Part shown: positions 6,523 to 15,877 of the stretch, piece by piece | How the letters are laid out: each line of letters starts with the position of its first letter | How positions within the stretch are numbered: the first letter of the stretch is position 1 | Source: a virus | Length of the DNA: 35,372 nucleotides | Virus record (IMG/VR): IMGVR_UViG_3300034012_001657 | Coordinates: 1 to 35,372 of that record | Direction: 5' to 3' (one strand) | Notes under the pieces: generated by a model | What the model saw: only the letters and a program-made list of their open reading frames with translations | The model's database searches: none | Told to the model about the DNA's origin: nothing | Translations under genes and position numbers: made by a program

Positions 6523-6825
6523 TTAGTTTCTCACCAGCCCCGCATCAACGGTGCCTGTAAATGTTGTAAAAGTAGCAAAAAGTCCGTTTTTTAGCAGAAT
6601 TCCATTTGCCGGTAAAGGCACAACCGTTGTCCCCAGTTCTGCTCGGATTGTTTGAAGAGGTGTTGAGCCAGATGCCGCCGTGTTATCGTAAAGAATTACG
6701 GTTCCCGCCGCCGTTGCGTTAATCCGCAGATAGGTTAAACGGCACGGCGCAGTTGCCAAAGCCGCGTTTGTAGCCGTTGCAGTGACCACATAAGGCCCGG
6801 AAGTTAGTATCTGAGGAACGCTCAT
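6523..6825 (-). CDS. Small beta-rich tail-associated protein (100 aa)
   Basis: A 100-residue Thr/Ala-rich protein with alternating hydrophobic residues, typical of a small beta sandwich. It starts at ATG 6825, preceded by the junction element TAGGTGTTTAG whose first TAG is the stop of the 1167-residue tail protein. It lies between the large tail protein and the deacetylase protein, so an adaptor, fibre cap or chaperone role is plausible. No family recognised. Confidence 0.65.
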   Translation of the reverse strand: MSVPQILTSGPYVVTATATNAALATAPCRLTYLRINATAAGTVILYDNTAASGSTPLQTIRAELGTTVVPLPANGILLKNGLFATFTTFTGTVDAGLVRN

Positions 6826-6839
6826 GGCATTCTAAACAC

Positions 6840-9800
6840 CTAAGCAAAAACGCGCCCATCTTGGCTCGACTTGCTCGTCACCGAACCGCTCACCATGTAG
6901 TACAAAGTGAACCGAAGCCCGCCAGGAACCCCACCAGGCACGTTGTACTGGCAATCCACCCCGATCTGCGCGTCATCCACACCAGAAGCAACCGCCGTGA
7001 AGGTATCAATCACGTTCCCCATCGCATCGTAAATCTTGCCAAGGATCGCCCCGCCATCTACCCGGTAGGTATATTCCAGGTTGTCAGGAGCGCAAACCGC
7101 CGCCACTTGTGAACCGTTTCCAATCGTTGTCATAGTAAATGAAACACCCTCGTTTTTCGTCCTGTGCCGCTCGCAAGACCCCGCATCGGACACGTACAAA
7201 TTAAGCTCGTTCGCCCCGCCGTTCACCCACTCGAGGAAAACCGTTTCAGCTGCAATCCCGGTATCAGTAAAAGCGATACTCGAAAGGTTCGCGTGATCCG
7301 CAATCCCGAGCCATGCCGTGCCGCCCTGAACATAAGCGACCGCATGGCGCAAGTTCAGCCCGACCGCGTAGGCGACCCCATCGCTTTCCAGAATTTCAAG
7401 AATCCCAAACCATCCCCGCCAGGGCGTAGCATCCGCGTACTTGGTCGCGCCAATGTTAATGTCCCAGGTAGCCGTCTCGGTATTGTCCACCGCAACCTGG
7501 TGAGTCGTGATCGCCCAGCCAAGCGGAGCCGTCGTTGGTGATGTAATCAAACCAGGCCCGGTAGCCGTCTCCTGATCCATGCGGTTCGATGGGTGGATCA
7601 AGTGCCGTGCTTCCTGGCTCCAATCAATCGCCTGGTGCTTGTAAGTGCCCGTCTGCGCCCAGCTGGCCGAAGCAACCACAAAAGACTTGTTCGGAAAGCA
7701 CATCAGTGGTGGCGACTCAGCCATGGTGTTTACGAGGCTCCACTGATAGCTCGACACCGTGGAATGGTCACCCTCAGCAGGATTGATCCAAGCGCACGAA
7801 AACTTATCCACCACCCCCACGGACTGCCCTTCATAAGTATCAAAGAGCGTGGTGAGTTCGGTAGTCAAACCGTCATTGTGCGCCCTCGCCTCAAAGATCA
7901 AACGTATGGAACAAAGCGCGTCTATGATCGTCGTCTTAGCGTTTCCAAGCACCACCGGAGGATTCATCAGCCCAAGGCTAATGTCGTAGAAAGTCCAGTT
8001 CCCAAGCCTAAGAACAGATCCGTTCGGCCAAAGCAAAGTCTGAATATGCCCCGACTCCCAGTACATCTTAGGCGTTGTGGCATTTCGCTTAAAGATCGGG
8101 TTCGGAACCGTAGCCGTCAGCGCGGCATTCGTCTTTACAATGTCGTATCTCAGCCTATAATACGACCGAGCAGGTAGGAGCGAAAACGCCGGGCAGTGCA
8201 AAGGATCACCCATAACCGTGGTAGAAATACCATCACCCGTTGCATCCACACCCAGATCAGGAGTGACGCCAGGATCAGGAGAGTTCTCGATACCCCACGA
8301 TCCGGCATACTTCACGTTCGCGCCCTTTGGTATGACGTGCGTACCACTAGCCGTGCAAAGCTCCACTTCCGAGCCGTCTATGCCGATCAGTTTCACGGAG
8401 AAAGAGGCAACGTTCGTAAACCCAGTTGCAGGTATTTCGATCCTGTCACAGATCAAAGGGTACATATAAGGGTAGGCAGTAAACGAGAGCGCATCCAGTG
8501 TCGCCTTCGTCGTTGTCGTGCCAACCGTGACCGTAGTCGCTCCAACGGTTCCAGTACCGCCCCAGGTATTCGTCCCAGAATCATAGACACCAAAGTTCCA
8601 GACCGCAGTTGCACCCGTCTGACATGACGCGGGAATAGTAGGAGAATAGAGCCGTTGCCTGGAAGTGCCGAGCCAGCGATGCGTTGTGGCAGTGTCCATG
8701 AAGACCGTATGCCCCGAATCATCGAAGCAAGAGCCGAGAATGTCCGTGCGCGTAAACGTCTTTTCAGCCGTCGGCAGCGAGGAATTCCCCAGCCATTGTT
8801 GACGCCCAGGCCCCCAATAGTCCGCGAAAACCAAACTCGAAAAGTCGTCCTTAAAATGGAAGTAATGCCAAAGCGGATTCCCCCAGCTCCCAACGTATCG
8901 CAAGATCATACTCGCGTGGCTTTGGTAGTTAGCCATAATATCCACAAAGTTAATGGAAGTCCAGCCAATCGCCTCCTCCTTGTTTGACCCTGTTGGAGCA
9001 GTCGGGAATACCTCAATAGGAGTGATGATACGAATAGGAGCCGACGGGCAAACCGCAACCACCAATGGATTCGATGGCGCATAAGTCGAGCAGACGGTAT
9101 TGCCATAAAAAGAAATACTCTTAAGCTCAGTCTTAGACTTGCTGATCGTCACCGGAGCCACCGTATCCAGTGCCAAAAAGTCCTCCATCGGATGCGTTCC
9201 AAGCCCAACCCCGCCTAGGAAGGCCGCCGAACCAGGGTAAATCTGCGGAGTGGAACTGGCAGACGTGGTGACCGCATCAATCGTGCAAGTCCTAGACGCC
9301 GAGCCTCTCACCACGGGGAAATCGTTCCTGTAGATCAAAGACTTGTAATCGCTATTCCCTAGCTTGAAAATATCTTTCTCAAGGTTCGGAAGAAGCATGA
9401 TAGAACCACCAGCAGGCTCGTTGGTGAGCGTCGTTCGGTAATAATCGCGGTACGGATCAGTAGCCGAGGAATCGCACAAATCCAGGCATGGCTCCACCAT
9501 CAGCAGATCAGACGTAGCAATCACGTTGCCAAACCCGTCCTCGCATTCCACCCGCGTGTACCCAAGCCCCATCGTTCTACCGATGTACTCGAGTACCTGG
9601 CTCCCCTTTGCCGTCACATTCACAGTGCCGGAGTAGGTATCAGCCGCCGACACAATCCCGGTAGCCGTCAGCCCAAACGGACACCCAGTACCCGCAACAG
9701 TCCGAACGTCCACATAAACAGGCAAAGCGTTCCACGTAGTGCCGCCATCATCCTCAAACCTCCAGCCCCCCTCAATGACAGCCGGAACGTTATAATTCCA

Positions 9801-10343
9801 GTTCCCACTTGCCACGTCCGATGGATCGCACGGATCGTATGCCCAACTCGTATCCACCCCACCCGTCGCCGAGCCTTGAATCTGGAACGGGACGCCAATA
9901 TAGTTGAGGTAACAAGGCCCAACCCCGTTGCTCGTCTCATCCCCACTTCCAAGCGTGGTAGAGAGCGAGCCGTTGACGTAGATTTCAATAGAATCCCACA
10001 TCACCCGGTAAAGCGCACCAGTCAGTTTGGAATAGATTTTGAGGTTGATAAACCGTGCAACGATGGACGTCGCCTGATAGCCCGAACCACTAACCGTGTA
10101 GCCACCAGAAGGCTCATTCGGCCCACGGTAAGTAACTTCCCAAGTGCCAGAAGTTCCGTTCCAATCGGACTCCACATAAAGCTCGATCCCCGTCGGAGAA
10201 AGCACCGTGCTTTCAGCCCAGCGAGTGTACCCAGACCCCGCGTACCCATAGGATAAAGTCCCACCTGCACCCGTAGCCGTAGCCGAGCCAGCCAGGCGAT
10301 ATTCCAGCTTGTCCCACGCGATGATTAGCCCGTTATTAGGCAT
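6840..10343 (-). CDS. Large tail fibre / tail-tip protein (1167 aa)
   Basis: At 1167 residues this is the longest protein of the window. It is rich in Gly, Ser, Thr and aromatic residues, with many short beta-like segments and no coiled coil or membrane segment. It starts MPNNGLIIAWDKLEY and overlaps the preceding small gene by eight bases. Position after the hub-like protein and before the deacetylase protein fits a central fibre or receptor-binding structural protein. Several lectin-like stretches can be imagined (for example the repeated WAESTVLSP and TWEVTYRG blocks), but I recognise no named domain. Confidence 0.7.
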   Translation of the reverse strand: MPNNGLIIAWDKLEYRLAGSATATGAGGTLSYGYAGSGYTRWAESTVLSPTGIELYVESDWNGTSGTWEVTYRGPNEPSGGYTVSGSGYQATSIVARFINLKIYSKLTGALYRVMWDSIEIYVNGSLSTTLGSGDETSNGVGPCYLNYIGVPFQIQGSATGGVDTSWAYDPCDPSDVASGNWNYNVPAVIEGGWRFEDDGGTTWNALPVYVDVRTVAGTGCPFGLTATGIVSAADTYSGTVNVTAKGSQVLEYIGRTMGLGYTRVECEDGFGNVIATSDLLMVEPCLDLCDSSATDPYRDYYRTTLTNEPAGGSIMLLPNLEKDIFKLGNSDYKSLIYRNDFPVVRGSASRTCTIDAVTTSASSTPQIYPGSAAFLGGVGLGTHPMEDFLALDTVAPVTISKSKTELKSISFYGNTVCSTYAPSNPLVVAVCPSAPIRIITPIEVFPTAPTGSNKEEAIGWTSINFVDIMANYQSHASMILRYVGSWGNPLWHYFHFKDDFSSLVFADYWGPGRQQWLGNSSLPTAEKTFTRTDILGSCFDDSGHTVFMDTATTHRWLGTSRQRLYSPTIPASCQTGATAVWNFGVYDSGTNTWGGTGTVGATTVTVGTTTTKATLDALSFTAYPYMYPLICDRIEIPATGFTNVASFSVKLIGIDGSEVELCTASGTHVIPKGANVKYAGSWGIENSPDPGVTPDLGVDATGDGISTTVMGDPLHCPAFSLLPARSYYRLRYDIVKTNAALTATVPNPIFKRNATTPKMYWESGHIQTLLWPNGSVLRLGNWTFYDISLGLMNPPVVLGNAKTTIIDALCSIRLIFEARAHNDGLTTELTTLFDTYEGQSVGVVDKFSCAWINPAEGDHSTVSSYQWSLVNTMAESPPLMCFPNKSFVVASASWAQTGTYKHQAIDWSQEARHLIHPSNRMDQETATGPGLITSPTTAPLGWAITTHQVAVDNTETATWDINIGATKYADATPWRGWFGILEILESDGVAYAVGLNLRHAVAYVQGGTAWLGIADHANLSSIAFTDTGIAAETVFLEWVNGGANELNLYVSDAGSCERHRTKNEGVSFTMTTIGNGSQVAAVCAPDNLEYTYRVDGGAILGKIYDAMGNVIDTFTAVASGVDDAQIGVDCQYNVPGGVPGGLRFTLYYMVSGSVTSKSSQDGRVFA

Positions 10344-10524
10344 CCTTGCACCCGCACGGCTTGCGTTCAGGCTCTACCGCAGAATCAGCACCGTTCTTCC
10401 AGTCGTTCGCAAACCCAACAAGTGCCATGACGAAGTCCTCAGCGCGGCACGAACAGCCCGAAACCGTCACAGGTATCTCTACCTGCTCACCATCCCCGCC
10501 AATGTTAATGCTAACAGTGATCAT
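10336..10524 (-). CDS. Small cysteine-containing tail-region protein (62 aa)
   Basis: Starts MITVSINIGGDGEQVEIPV in an ATGA overlap with the hub-like gene and ends eight bases inside the large tail gene. It has CSC near residue 24 and CGC near the C-terminus, which could bind a metal or form disulphides. Small genes with clustered cysteines occur between tail-tip genes of some siphoviruses, but I cannot name this one. Confidence 0.6.
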   Translation of the reverse strand: MITVSINIGGDGEQVEIPVTVSGCSCRAEDFVMALVGFANDWKNGADSAVEPERKPCGCKDA

Positions 10525-12917
10525 TGCTCCACCCCAAACGTCCCAGGCTTGCCGCTGATAAGCTGACCGCCAATCGCCACAGCGTACGGAATATTGGATT
10601 GCAACCTGTCCATCGCAATCCGCACCGCTACGTCAAAGTTTGCCGTCCGAAGCGACCCGCGCCAGGGCGTCGTCCCGCTGATGATCTCGCCCATGTACTG
10701 CGTCGGTGTCGAGAAATAAGGCCAAGCATCATAGCAGTCCAGATCGCTCTCAATACCAGTGATCCGCACCTCAGCGTCAACCCCGTCGTAAATGTTTTTC
10801 AGCGTCACCGACATCGGTGGGTAAAGGTACTGTCCGGAAGCCGTCAGCTTAATCCAAACCGGGGAACCAAACTTCACAAGGCGCCGCTTAGGAGTAAGCC
10901 GATCAAAGAGCAAATTGACCGCACGGTTCACGCTCGTCTGCGAAGTGATCCCAGGATTCACAATCGCCGCGACCGAGCGATACCCGACCCAGTTAGAAGG
11001 CCGCAAACTCGGAAGAGTCGTAGGATCGGCCGCCGCATAATCCACCTTGAAAGCCGCAATCGGCTGATTGTTCTTTGGGTTACGCCCAATCACGCGAACC
11101 TCGTTGGCCTCCGGTGGCAACTGCTCCTCTTGGAAGTCTTGCCACAATCGATGCGCGTAATACTTAGCCGCGTCACCAGCAGAAAGCCCTTCGGTGACGA
11201 GCTGCGCCTTTGCTTCTGCAACCGTTCCCCACAAAGTGAGGACAGGAGTGGAACCCATGCCCGTCGGTGAAAGCACCTTGAACTCCATGCCCCCCGTAGA
11301 CTTTGGAACCCAATTATAGAACCAGTTCCCGGCATAGCCCTCGAACACCTTAGCGATCCACTCATTCACCGTATCGCCAGGACGAATAAGCAGCGACCAT
11401 TCACCGAGCGAGGCAGTCTTGCCAGAGTCGAGCGTGATACTTGGATTCTCAATGTTCATCAGCGCATCCGGTACGCCCGCCTGGCGTAGCAAGAAGCTGA
11501 TGGAATTAACGAAAGTAAACCCGTCCAGCGCATAAGGAGCGCGAAACTGTGCTTTATCGCCCAAATGCCAGCGGCTCAAACATTCAAAATTAAGCTCGTA
11601 CCCAGCCTCACTTGGCGCGCCCGCAACGGATGGCGGCATTGTCACCCCATCAAAGAGCGTTTGCCCGCCCATCTTAGCCCGGATCGGTCTGCACATGTGA
11701 CCAAGCGGATCCACCATCCCAGCCGTGGCCACAGGATCAAGCCCAACCGTGCTGACCATCATCTTCGTAGCGTCCGGGGTTTCGCCCACCGAGATGCTGC
11801 GCTGAGTCAGAGCGTTGGTAATGTCCGCAATCTCCGCATCATCGGTCAGCCCCCGCTCCTCACGGTAGCCAAAGACCCCACCATAAATAAATGGCGTATA
11901 GTTCCCGTCCCCGGTCAAATCAAAGCGCGGAGTGGCTGAAATCTTCGTTCCGTTTGGCGCAAACACCGTACCAAAAGCCGTCGTCTCACGAAGCGAAGCC
12001 GTAACCCCAGTCGTCCCGGCATAAGCCTCATCCCAGAAAATGTCAGGAGAAAGCAAGGTATCGCCCGAATCCGGAGGCTCAGAGAACCACGCATCAACCC
12101 CGGCAAGAACACCCGATGTTGGATAGGTGATCGGCGCAATCTGGATACTGACCGAACGCCCAGCCGCCGTACTCGGAAACTTTGCCCAGAACTTCGTACT
12201 TGGAGGCGTAATCTCCGGAGATGTAACCGTGTTCAGTTCCTCAAAATCAAAGGTAAAACCCGTTCCCTGGTCAGGAACAACGATCAGCTCCGACTTGCGA
12301 CCAGGGATCAGCAGGAGCGATACCCACCGTTGCCCGGTCTGATTCCCCGACGTGAACCCGCTGATGCTCGCCTGACCCCGGTAAACACCGTCCCGGTAAA
12401 TCAGAACATTCCCAGTCGAGCTAATAGAAAGCCCAACCCCACCTGCAAGCGTGGCCGTGGAATTCCAGCCGACCTGAATCACTTCAAAATCCTCAGTACC
12501 CGTGCTAGGGACAAGGTAGGAAACATAGAACCCGCGATTCTTTCCGAACGTCGCGGTGGTAATCATCGTCTCGTTCGCCGGGAGGTTCGAGCCGTTTAGA
12601 TACCAGTCCCCAGCAACCTTAGTCTCCGCTTCGCTCCACTTCGTGCTATCCCCGAAAGCAAAGTCAGTCTTTCGCCGACGAACATAGTTCCCGGTCGTCG
12701 TCGTTGCCCATGTTGGTGATCCCTGGTATGGAGCCAGGAAACCCGTGTACTTTGCAACCTCAATGAAAAAGTTGGAGCCTTTGCTCAGCGACCATCCCAG
12801 CGTTTTATCCCGCCCCACCCCATCGCTGGAGCCTTGGCACAATACAGCGTTCAGAGGCTTCACAATGCGCCCCTGTTCGTGGTCTACTTCAATAACGAAA
12901 GGATCATCAAAAGCCAT
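10521..12917 (-). CDS. Probable tail-tip hub / baseplate protein (798 aa)
   Basis: A 798-residue protein directly after the tape measure gene (TAATG overlap), the normal place for distal-tail or tail-associated hub genes. The N-terminal part (about 1-260) is beta-rich. The C-terminal half contains segments such as LLIRPGDTVNEWIAKVF and EVRITGIESDLD, which resemble baseplate hub proteins of the gp27/Tal type. No peptidase motif is obvious. Assigned by position and composition; the exact family is not certain. Confidence 0.65.
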   Translation of the reverse strand: MAFDDPFVIEVDHEQGRIVKPLNAVLCQGSSDGVGRDKTLGWSLSKGSNFFIEVAKYTGFLAPYQGSPTWATTTTGNYVRRRKTDFAFGDSTKWSEAETKVAGDWYLNGSNLPANETMITTATFGKNRGFYVSYLVPSTGTEDFEVIQVGWNSTATLAGGVGLSISSTGNVLIYRDGVYRGQASISGFTSGNQTGQRWVSLLLIPGRKSELIVVPDQGTGFTFDFEELNTVTSPEITPPSTKFWAKFPSTAAGRSVSIQIAPITYPTSGVLAGVDAWFSEPPDSGDTLLSPDIFWDEAYAGTTGVTASLRETTAFGTVFAPNGTKISATPRFDLTGDGNYTPFIYGGVFGYREERGLTDDAEIADITNALTQRSISVGETPDATKMMVSTVGLDPVATAGMVDPLGHMCRPIRAKMGGQTLFDGVTMPPSVAGAPSEAGYELNFECLSRWHLGDKAQFRAPYALDGFTFVNSISFLLRQAGVPDALMNIENPSITLDSGKTASLGEWSLLIRPGDTVNEWIAKVFEGYAGNWFYNWVPKSTGGMEFKVLSPTGMGSTPVLTLWGTVAEAKAQLVTEGLSAGDAAKYYAHRLWQDFQEEQLPPEANEVRVIGRNPKNNQPIAAFKVDYAAADPTTLPSLRPSNWVGYRSVAAIVNPGITSQTSVNRAVNLLFDRLTPKRRLVKFGSPVWIKLTASGQYLYPPMSVTLKNIYDGVDAEVRITGIESDLDCYDAWPYFSTPTQYMGEIISGTTPWRGSLRTANFDVAVRIAMDRLQSNIPYAVAIGGQLISGKPGTFGVEQ

Positions 12918-14293
12918 TAAGTGCCTAGCCTTCGCGTTTGCCTCATCACCGGAAACGCCATATCAAGCCCAACCACGCCGATCTGGTGAGCAAGTTTCTC
13001 ACGGTTAGACTTCCCGCGAATCTCCGTGGCAGTGACCCCAACCCGTGCAAGCTCACCACCACCAAAAGCCGCCTTCTGAATCTCTAAAGCCTGAGCCGTG
13101 TTCTTTTCAATCTTGCGTAGGAACTGAGTTGCAGGGTCTTGTGCAGAGTTTTGATCCTCAGTCTTTTGCTTTTCAGTCTCTGCCTTGGCTTTATCCTGTG
13201 CTTCCCTGATAGCCTGGAAATTGTCCGCGTTTTCTTGCTGAGCCTTTGCAAGAGACCTATCTCCTTCCAGTGCCTTAAGTTTTTCAAGAGCAACAATGCC
13301 GACGGGCCCGAGTGTGAGCAAAAGAGCCTTGAGCCAGAACATAATATCGGGCATCGCATCAGCAATCGCCATCGAAAGAACCTCCAGCGTATTGGCGAAC
13401 TTCATCAGCCCCTCACCCTCACCACCAGCAACGGCCTCAAAGATGCGCCCGATGTTTTCCCCGAGCGATTCAAAGTATTTATTGGAGTTCAGTTGGTCTA
13501 GGGTTTTAAGCACCGAGTTCAGCGGGTTCCCAACCCCGGAAGCAAGCCCAGCACCAAGCCCGACCATCGCGAACTTGAGCGAGTCGGTGATGTTATCAAG
13601 TAGGTTCTGCGCTCCACCTGCGGCTTTTGGCATCTTCTCCATCGCCTCAACAAGTGCTTCCAAAGCCATGCCAGACGTGACGCCCATCTTCTTAAGGTCG
13701 TTACCATCAGCCGAGCCGAACCGCTCACGAATAATCCGCGAGGCAGGAAGCCCAGCTTCGTTGAGTTGCATCAGCTCCTCACCTTGAAGGAACGGCTTAT
13801 TCAAAATCTGACCAAACGCGAGCATCATGCGCTGGAAACTCTCGACATTCCCGCCCGCAAAGGCGTTCGCGTTACCAGCGGCAGCAACCGCACGTTGGGA
13901 AAACTCAGCATCCGCACCACCGCGCCGAAGCCCCGCGTATCCACGCACCGCCTCTTCGTAGCCAATCCCCGGCTGGCGAGCAATCCGCTTCAAATCTTCC
14001 AGTGCCTGTTTTGCCTTCTTGGCGTTCCCCTCAACCGCAACCAGCCCATTCTCCAAGGACTCAAAAGCCGCGTACTGCTTGAACGCCGCAAAAGCTCCAG
14101 CCGCCGCAATCCCAATGCCAGCCAAAGCGACCCCAGCCGCAACACCAGCAAGCCGCATCGCATCCATCACACCGTTCAGCTTGTTAAAATCGCGCCCCAG
14201 CGTATCGTTGAATGACGTCACCATGCCCGCCTCACGCTTGTACTGCGAGGCGTCTAGCTTGAATTGTGTTTCTAGTACGTCGGTTACGCTCAA
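12917..14293 (-). CDS. Tape measure protein
   Basis: A 458-residue protein that would span the tail tube and set its length. The N-terminus (FKLDASQYKREAGMVTSFND) and the GYEEAVRGYAGLRRGGAD and GEELMQLNEAGLPASR blocks match the tape-measure N-terminal domain of TP901-like phages. Hydrophobic segments lie near 49-72 and 316-336, and a Lys/Gln/Glu helix near 340-400. The start is TTG 14293, chosen because AGGAG lies seven bases upstream. It overlaps the stop of the frameshifted chaperone (TTGA). At roughly 1.5 angstrom per residue, a known rule of thumb, the tail would be short, near 70 nm. Confidence 0.88.
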   Translation of the reverse strand: MSVTDVLETQFKLDASQYKREAGMVTSFNDTLGRDFNKLNGVMDAMRLAGVAAGVALAGIGIAAAGAFAAFKQYAAFESLENGLVAVEGNAKKAKQALEDLKRIARQPGIGYEEAVRGYAGLRRGGADAEFSQRAVAAAGNANAFAGGNVESFQRMMLAFGQILNKPFLQGEELMQLNEAGLPASRIIRERFGSADGNDLKKMGVTSGMALEALVEAMEKMPKAAGGAQNLLDNITDSLKFAMVGLGAGLASGVGNPLNSVLKTLDQLNSNKYFESLGENIGRIFEAVAGGEGEGLMKFANTLEVLSMAIADAMPDIMFWLKALLLTLGPVGIVALEKLKALEGDRSLAKAQQENADNFQAIREAQDKAKAETEKQKTEDQNSAQDPATQFLRKIEKNTAQALEIQKAAFGGGELARVGVTATEIRGKSNREKLAHQIGVVGLDMAFPVMRQTRRLGT

Positions 14294-14897
14294 ATCTTCA
14301 CTCCTAAGTTGATCCCAGCCATGGCAACCTTTTCGTCAAACTCTATCTCTGCAAGTGCCGCAAGGCTGAAAACATAATCGTCTAAATCGTCAAAGTGCTT
14401 CAGCACCACATCAGCCGGAGAACCCGCATCCCTTAATCCGCAGAGAAGGAATCGTCTACTGTCACTGAGTTTTTTTTTGCCTCATCAATAAAGTACTGAG
14501 TCATCACCGACTGTACGGTCTTCTGACCCTGTTCCCACTGGAATTTCAGTAAGACGAACGCTTCGCCGAGACGCAAAAGACGCATGGCATCTTGAAGCGA
14601 AAACTCTTCTTCTGGTTCGGATCTGAGAAACGTCGCATGGATCAAATGAACCGCCGCTAGTTGTTCGGAAAGCGACTCATCGTCGCCAGTAATTCCAAGC
14701 TCTCGAGCCTTCCCCAAAACAAGCGCGGCCTTCGAGTAACCGTTTGCCTTCTTAGCCGCCGCCTGGCGTTCGTTGACGTCCTTGAACCCACGGAACCAAA
14801 GCGTCATCTTCCCATTTGGCAACGACGCCACCGGAAGCTCGACCGAGAACTCCTCTTCTGCCTTGTAATCCTTCTCCAAGGTATCAAGCAGCCCCAT
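14290..14897 (-). CDS. Tail assembly chaperone, -1 frameshift product (gpGT-like)
   Basis: The frame-zero chaperone has a run of nine A in its message (codons GCA AAA AAA AAC, plus-strand 14470-14478). A -1 slip there opens a second frame that runs about 60 codons, reading KLSDSRRFLLCGLRDAG after the slip and ending NLGVKI at a TGA (14292-14290). That TGA overlaps the TTG start of the tape measure gene. Long-tailed phages commonly make a G and a G-T chaperone pair at exactly this place. The open second frame plus slippery run make this strong. The slip efficiency is unknown, and downstream structure was not computed. Confidence 0.8.
14433..14897 (-). CDS. Tail assembly chaperone, unshifted form (gpG-like, 154 aa)
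   Basis: A 154-residue acidic, helical protein starting MGLLDTLEKDYKAEEEF, with a TAATG overlap to the preceding gene. It stands between the major tail protein and the tape measure, the standard place of the tail chaperone that coats the tape measure before tube assembly. The C-terminal 12 residues follow the slippery A run and differ from those of the -1 product. No sequence motif is diagnostic; the call rests on position, size and the slip site. Confidence 0.8.
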   Translation of the reverse strand: MGLLDTLEKDYKAEEEFSVELPVASLPNGKMTLWFRGFKDVNERQAAAKKANGYSKAALVLGKARELGITGDDESLSEQLAAVHLIHATFLRSEPEEEFSLQDAMRLLRLGEAFVLLKFQWEQGQKTVQSVMTQYFIDEAKKNSVTVDDSFSAD

Positions 14898-15031
14898 TAT
14901 TCGCCCTCTTCTTCTTCGTCTTGTGGTGCAGGTGCAGGCTCAGTTATCAAGTCTTCCTTTACAACTGGCGCAGGCATGGAATGGGCAGGAAATCCGCCCT
15001 CTTTTGTCTTTTTTCCTTCTTCGCTTTTCAT
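14897..15031 (-). CDS. Small acidic Pro/Glu-rich protein (44 aa)
   Basis: A short gene between major tail protein and chaperone. It starts at ATG 15031, two bases after the major tail stop, and ends in a TAATG overlap with the chaperone. The protein begins MKSEEGKKTKEGG and ends PAPAPQDEEEEGE, so a basic half is followed by a very acidic tail. Disorder is likely. It may be a translation-coupling peptide, a C-terminal extension factor of the tail protein, or a small chaperone. No family recognised. Confidence 0.6.
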   Translation of the reverse strand: MKSEEGKKTKEGGFPAHSMPAPVVKEDLITEPAPAPQDEEEEGE

Positions 15032-15032
15032 G

Positions 15033-15863
15033 TTATGTACTCGCAGTAAATGTTGGTGCGCCGGCGAGAGCAAGAACCCCGCTGATCGTCTGAATGTCTG
15101 AATCGTTCACAGTGACCGTCAAACTTTGGACTCTTGCATCAGCAATCGTGATGATCCCAGCCCCGGTGTCATGGACTAAATCAAAAAGAGAATCAGAAGC
15201 AGTGCCAGTAAGTGCTTTACTAATCAAGGCAGTTGCACCAGTCGTAACCGTTCCGGTTATCACAGGAAGGCCACTCCAACGATAGGTGTGAGGAACCATC
15301 ATAATCGAACCCCGTTGGAACCCAATCCCAACCGACGCCAGGACAGCATCACCGCTGATAGCCTGACCCGATCCCAGGTTCACACTCATTGCCTTCACGC
15401 GGTCAGTAGCAGTTGCGCTCAGCATATCAACGACCTGGTCATACTGAAGCTCAGCAACAGGAACCTGAGCGTCAACAGTTAGCTCCAAAGCCGACCCGCC
15501 GACGTAGTTTGCAAAGGTAAAAGCATCGCGACCACCCGAGCCGTCAGCCGTGGAATTGGTCAAAGACAAAGTGAAGCTCTTCCAGTGGTCGAGGAAATCA
15601 TAGCCGCCAGCCGTTAAAGCCGTCACACTCAAATTGCTTCGCGGGATGTAGTCAGCGGCAGTAGCTCCAGAAGTTGTGTTCTGAATCGTAAAATTCAAAG
15701 TGCCGCTTCGCTTAGTTTGCACCTGCACTTCGTACCGAGAAGCACCGCGAGCGTCAACGAGTGTATTCGTTAGCTGTAAATCATCAGACCTAATTTGCGC
15801 GATCAAGTCAAGAGACTCAATCGTAAAGGACTTGGTGCTTAAATCGGTGCGTCGTGCGCTCAT
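15033..15863 (-). CDS. Probable major tail protein (tube)
   Basis: A 276-residue, Ser/Thr/Ala-rich, beta-looking protein starting MSARRTDLSTKSFTIESLD. Its place after tail terminator and gp10-like genes and before the chaperones is that of the tail tube protein. The C-terminal part (about 200-276, ITIADARVQSLTVTVNDSD) looks like an extra beta domain. The start is ATG 15863, preceded by the TAGGTGTTTAG junction element, which supplies the ribosome-binding site; strong translation would suit an abundant protein. Confidence 0.75.
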   Translation of the reverse strand: MSARRTDLSTKSFTIESLDLIAQIRSDDLQLTNTLVDARGASRYEVQVQTKRSGTLNFTIQNTTSGATAADYIPRSNLSVTALTAGGYDFLDHWKSFTLSLTNSTADGSGGRDAFTFANYVGGSALELTVDAQVPVAELQYDQVVDMLSATATDRVKAMSVNLGSGQAISGDAVLASVGIGFQRGSIMMVPHTYRWSGLPVITGTVTTGATALISKALTGTASDSLFDLVHDTGAGIITIADARVQSLTVTVNDSDIQTISGVLALAGAPTFTAST

Positions 15864-15877
15864 ACAAAGCTAAACAC

